A DNA stretch of 64,000 nt, taken from assembly GCF_051622035.1 (NCBI RefSeq), contig NC_135365.1:29450001-29514000 (forward strand), read 5' to 3'. Both the position numbers and the translations under genes were made by a program. Position 1 is the stretch's first letter, and every line of letters starts with the position of its first letter. The notes under the pieces were generated by a model. That model saw only the letters and a list, made by a program, of their open reading frames with translations, did no database searches and was not told the origin of the DNA. The stretch comes from Arctopsyche grandis. Taxonomy: Eukaryota; Arthropoda; Insecta; Trichoptera; Hydropsychidae. Positions 60,306-64,000 of the stretch are shown here, one piece after another.

Positions 60306-62013
60306 CACCCAGCGCAAAAGATAAGCAGCAAAGCGAAGCTTATCAGTTGCATCACATGCAAATAACGATATATTTTAAAAGACTAGGAAAGGAATTTAAA
60401 ATAACAGTTTTCGTATTACTTTCTACAACTCCTCTTCACCAATATGCAGCAATAAAAGCGATTTCGTCAATAGATAACATTATGAGGGGAATCATTGTAA
60501 ATTTGGAGTAAAAATGAACTTTTTTTTTATACCTGGAGTAGATTTCATAAATCAACAAATCGATAAAAACGGATTTTTTTCTTATTCAAGCTTTTCAACA
60601 TATGAAGGGGACAAATAATAATAGGGAATACAAATAAAAATGTTTTTTTTATATTAATATTTAATGGGACCCCTTTTATTTATAATAAGTAGTTTTATTC
60701 GTTTAAGTAGTGATTCATATTATTTTTTTTAATAATTCATCACCAATTTCACTGTAGCATACATCATAAATAATTTATTTGAAATATTTTATGGTTTTTG
60801 GTTTCTTATCTCTAATTTTTTTGCCTATTTTGCTTAAATATTTTCGATTATATTTAGATCCAAGCTGTTTCCTGGCCATTCAATGGAGTTTATACCTAAA
60901 CTATCTTTATCTTGATCGATATTTAAAACAAAACCAAATGGTGATATACCAATTCATTAAAAATAATTAAAATTAATTGTTAAAACAATTTGAATACTCA
61001 CACTAATTTTGAACGATGCGCCGGTGCTGAATCATCGTGAAAGAGAAGATCCTTAACCATTTCCGGTAAGCCTTCTAATGTAGGAATAACGCTTTTGTCG
61101 ATGATTTTTTTTAACTCCTGTGAGTCGACTATCCCATCTTGTTTAATGATTGACCCAACACCATACTGTGTGATGGCCCCCAATACCATACCATGGCGAA
61201 TGTTATACAGTCAGCGCTTAGCACGATTCTTTATAGCGTTTGCCTGATTTTCGTCGTACTAGAGCCGTCCCATCTGATCCAATCAGGTTGAATTTGGATT
61301 CTTCTGAAAAAGTAATCGTCTCCCAATCTTGAACTGTCCAATTTTTCTTCTCTTTGGCCCACCAAAGACGAGTATCCTTCATTTTCTTCGTGAGGAGGGT
61401 TTTTTTTTGCACGGCGCCGTTAAAATAGACCAAGTTCATTTAGTTTATATTGAACTGTTCTAAGGTTTACTGTTTTTTCCAACTTCAATGAACTCAGACC
61501 TAATTTCTGACGCAGTTTTGAAACTGTTTTGAAGTAAAATTCTCTTTAAAATCCGTTCGTCTTGAGAAGTCAGTTTTTTTGCCATTTTTCCTCTTTCGAC
61601 AGGTGTTATGTCCATTGTTTTTTTATACTTCTTAAAAAATACAGTTATTGTAGGAAGAATGTGTCCCCGTTCGTCGATAAATTTCCGCAAAAGAATAATT
61701 TTCCTCCCAGAAAGTGACAATTTTTGATTTCTCGGCGAACGACAAAAATTCATATTTTACGCTCAACGCTCACAACACTAAAAACAAAACTTCATCTATT
61801 GTTACTACGTACATAGATAAAGTAAAAACACGCACTACTTGAAAGTCTGGGGGAAACTGACTTTAAAATCTTTTGGCAACAATACGTTGAGGTATGCTGA
61901 AAACAACTGTAAAAGTATAAAAACAAAATTGCCAGAAAGTGAGACCCAATAGGGCGAAAAATGGGCCATTCCGGTAAAATTTGTGACTGATAAGCTTCGC
62001 TTTGCGCTGGGTG
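60306..62013 (-). mobile_element. Second Tc1-type transposon, degenerate
   Basis: The ends CACCCAGCGCAAAAGATAAG and CTTATCAG...CTTTGCGCTGGGTG are inverted repeats (GAAGCTTATCAG occurs in both) flanked by TA (60304-60305, 62014-62015). The transposase lies on the minus strand in several frames. Confidence 0.88.
60800..61753 (-). pseudogene. Tc1-type transposase relic, minus strand
   Basis: Fragments in order: SGRKIILLRKFIDERG and TASEIRSEF (N-terminal helices), KDTRLWWAKEKKNWTVQDWE, ITFSEESKFNLIGSDGTALV, LLFHDDSAPAHRSKLV, and beyond a break SIEWPGNSLDLNIIENI. The first catalytic Asp is Glu (SEES) and the Pro of SPDLNPIE is lost, so it is inactive. After HRSKL the sequence GTGTGAGTATTCA appears where the other Tc1 has its intron donor GTGAGTATTCA; the acceptor here is not obvious. 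Confidence 0.78.
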
Positions 62014-62059
62014 TATGTATGTATGTATGTATGTACATACATACATATATGAAATTCAA

Positions 62060-62276
62060 TATATCTAATATAATTTCGAAAGAGACTTTTTAACTATGTA
62101 TGTATGTAAGGTTTGTTGGTAACATCGAAAAAAAATCACAGTTTCTATGACGACGATTTGATATATATTTTTTTCGATTCAAATAAATTTAATAAAAAAA
62201 TGAATATTTACTATTAGATTCGCCATGTTTAAGCTGTTTATATTACAAATACTGAGCGAAGCCGGGTAAAACAACA
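62060..62276 (-). repeat. 'CCCGGCTTCGCTCGG' repeat, inverted copy
   Basis: The complement of 19640-19870: GAAAGAGACTTTT, GTAAGGTTTGTTGGTAACAT, CGCCATGTTTAAGCTGTTTA and GAGCGAAGCCGGGTAAAAC occur in reverse order and orientation. Confidence 0.65.
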
Positions 62277-62279
62277 AGT

Positions 62280-63078
62280 TATCTATAAATCCACCATATT
62301 TTATATTGGTCGTAAAATTTGATTTAAATCGAAAATTTTGAAAAATAAAATTAAACGTTAGAAAAATATTTTTATAATTTATAAAGTCGTCAGTATACAA
62401 CTTTTTCAGCTTCGTTTATATTTATTTTCAATACTATTATGTACCTATATATTATACTTACAAATTATACATACACATTACGTAGGAAGTAAAAACTAGA
62501 TCATTTTTACATGAGATAAATACGGAAATATTATTTGCAAGCCGAATAAGTTGGATTTTTGGGTAAGATCCAGATCGACAGAATTGTTTATTGAATGTAC
62601 ATATGTATATGATATATCTACATACATGCAACATACATATACGTGTACATATGTATGTATGTATCTACACTAGGGTAAGTACATCGAAAACACCAAATTT
62701 TGGAATTTGGAAACAGTTTAATTTGGAAAAGACGTTCTGTGTCATGGTGAATACGTAAAAAAATATTTAAAAATTCTAAAAAATATATTACACGTGATTT
62801 TATTTTTTATTTCAATACATATGTATTAAGATTACAAGCATAAAATGTCAAGAAGACCTCTGACCTTTTAAATTTCATATATCTAGAAATAATTTTAGAG
62901 GTCAAAATAAAATAATGAAATATTGTTTTAAAAAAATTATACTTAAATTATTACTACTAGTACAAAAAAATAAATAAATGTGGAAATAAAAACCTTGTAA
63001 AAATGGTGTGGTTCTTAGAGGAAAAATCCCACTTTCGGTTTATCAAACTTGTTGATTTTTTTTTATATATGTATGTAT
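62280..63078. other. AT-rich stretch without features
   Basis: Nothing recognisable apart from ACAT/ATGT palindromes at 62600-62660. Confidence 0.45.
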
Positions 63079-63080
63079 GG

Positions 63081-63345
63081 TAAACGGGTTAAGTCGCATA
63101 AGTGAATCGCTACCAGGATAACCGCTGCTACGAAAATCGCGTGCGTGGATCTCCCGGCGCACGAAATTCGGTGTACAGAAAAATCTGCGCAAATGTATTG
63201 CGCGAATGGTTTTTAACGAGATTTTTATTATTAACATTATAAAAAGATTCGCGCAATAATATTTGCAGTCTTCTGTACGGCGAATTTTCGTAGCGGCGGT
63301 TATCCTGGTAGCGATTCACTTTTGCGATGTAATCACCGAACCGTA
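63081..63345. mobile_element. MITE, GGTTCGGTGATTACATCCC family, copy 2
   Basis: The left TAAACGGGTTAAGTCGCAT and the right ATGTAATCACCGAACCGTA correspond, inverted, to the ends of 51256-51539. GTAGCGGCGGTTATCCTGGT and its partner form the sub-terminal inverted repeat. Confidence 0.78.
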
Positions 63346-63460
63346 AGTACACGACATTGTTACAAGAATTGCGGTGTTAACAAAATCAGTATCACCAAAT
63401 ATCACTGGCGGATTCACGGTGGTGGCAAGAGGTCAATAGCTACCACTCTAGAGTCTAGAC

Positions 63461-64000
63461 CAGCGGTTCCCGACCCATTTTGACTCGCGTACCACTTAAT
63501 AGTACATTACGCTGAATTGTACCACTATATAAAAATGATTGTATTTCATGAAGTTTTTTATTGCAAGTGTAATAACATATATATGATAGTATTTACATGA
63601 TAAGGAATGTGAAGACATGGTAGACGCAATGGACCTGTTTTGCGGAGTAACAATTACATATAATATGTTCAAAGTTTAATGTATTTATCTACTATTTCGT
63701 CATACTTCTATTACTAATAAAAGATTTTAATACAAACACAAAATTACAAAGTACATAAATTTCAACACATCCGATATGATTTCAATTTCGATCAATATTA
63801 ACAAATGGATGTTTGATTTTTTTTGTTGCAGATAGTATTTAGTGGTGTGTATGTATTTATAGTATACTTTATGACGGGACAACCCAATATATTTACTAAT
63901 ATATTTATAATATATTTACTATATACAACCCAATATATTTATAATATATTTACTTTTCTTAATTAAATCTCCTTACAAAATACATTTAATGAGATCCATG
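63461..64000. mobile_element. Left end of a hAT-type element, continues past the window
   Basis: CAGCGGTTCCCGACCCATTT is a typical hAT terminal sequence. The body is AT-rich with no recognised transposase up to the window edge; the right end is not present. Confidence 0.5.

Overview
This is a 64 kb window of nuclear DNA from an animal, almost certainly an insect. The genes are split by GT-AG introns, most of the sequence is AT-rich and non-coding, and the palindromic microsatellite TACATACATATGTATGTA recurs throughout. The mobile elements (Tc1, Tigger, hAT, piggyBac-like and Harbinger transposons, RTE-like and jockey-like LINEs, a tRNA-derived SINE) are typical of arthropods. The order cannot be fixed from this sequence.

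Four protein-coding genes can be assembled exon by exon, with reading frames that join exactly at GT-AG junctions. (1) 22150-25115, plus strand: 12 coding exons, 598 residues, an unrecognised protein with one paxillin-type LD motif, two small CxxC clusters and a Cys-rich C-terminus. (2) 38658-44451, plus strand: 9 coding exons, 452 residues, a zona pellucida (ZP) domain membrane protein with signal peptide, furin site and transmembrane segment. (3) 45464-49510, minus strand: 7 coding exons, 364 residues, ethanolamine-phosphate cytidylyltransferase (Pect/PCYT2), tail to tail with the ZP gene. (4) 55058-56265, minus strand: 2 coding exons, 372 residues, a FAM69/DIPK1 divergent protein kinase. 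A GC-rich block ending at a GTGAGT donor at 2262 looks like a non-coding first exon on the plus strand, possibly of gene 1, which would give it a first intron of about 20 kb. No link between the four gene products is evident: one acts in phosphatidylethanolamine synthesis, one in the apical extracellular matrix, one in the secretory pathway, and one is possibly cytoskeletal.

The rest is mostly transposon debris, and it is legible. 1-21 kb: hAT relics, SINEs, piggyBac-like and foldback elements, a deleted Tigger and a 364-bp hairpin. 25.9-35.3 kb: a nested retrotransposon block in which a minus-strand LINE appears split by a nearly complete RTE-like LINE and a piggyBac-like element, followed by hAT elements and a solo LTR. 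35.3-37.3 kb: 'CCCGGCTTCGCTCGG' repeats and a 170-bp AT run. The introns of genes 2 and 3 hold several hAT-type elements with readable 8-bp target-site duplications. 49.8-64 kb: a Harbinger derivative, two Tc1 elements that appear to share an intron in the transposase, a second copy of the foldback element, and more hAT fragments.

The observations most worth following are the intron in the Tc1 transposases, the 102-bp element with two perfect target-site duplications, the two hAT insertions with overlapping target sites, the unrecognised LD-motif gene, and the apparent loss of catalytic residues in the FAM69-like protein. No multi-gene system of a new type was seen.
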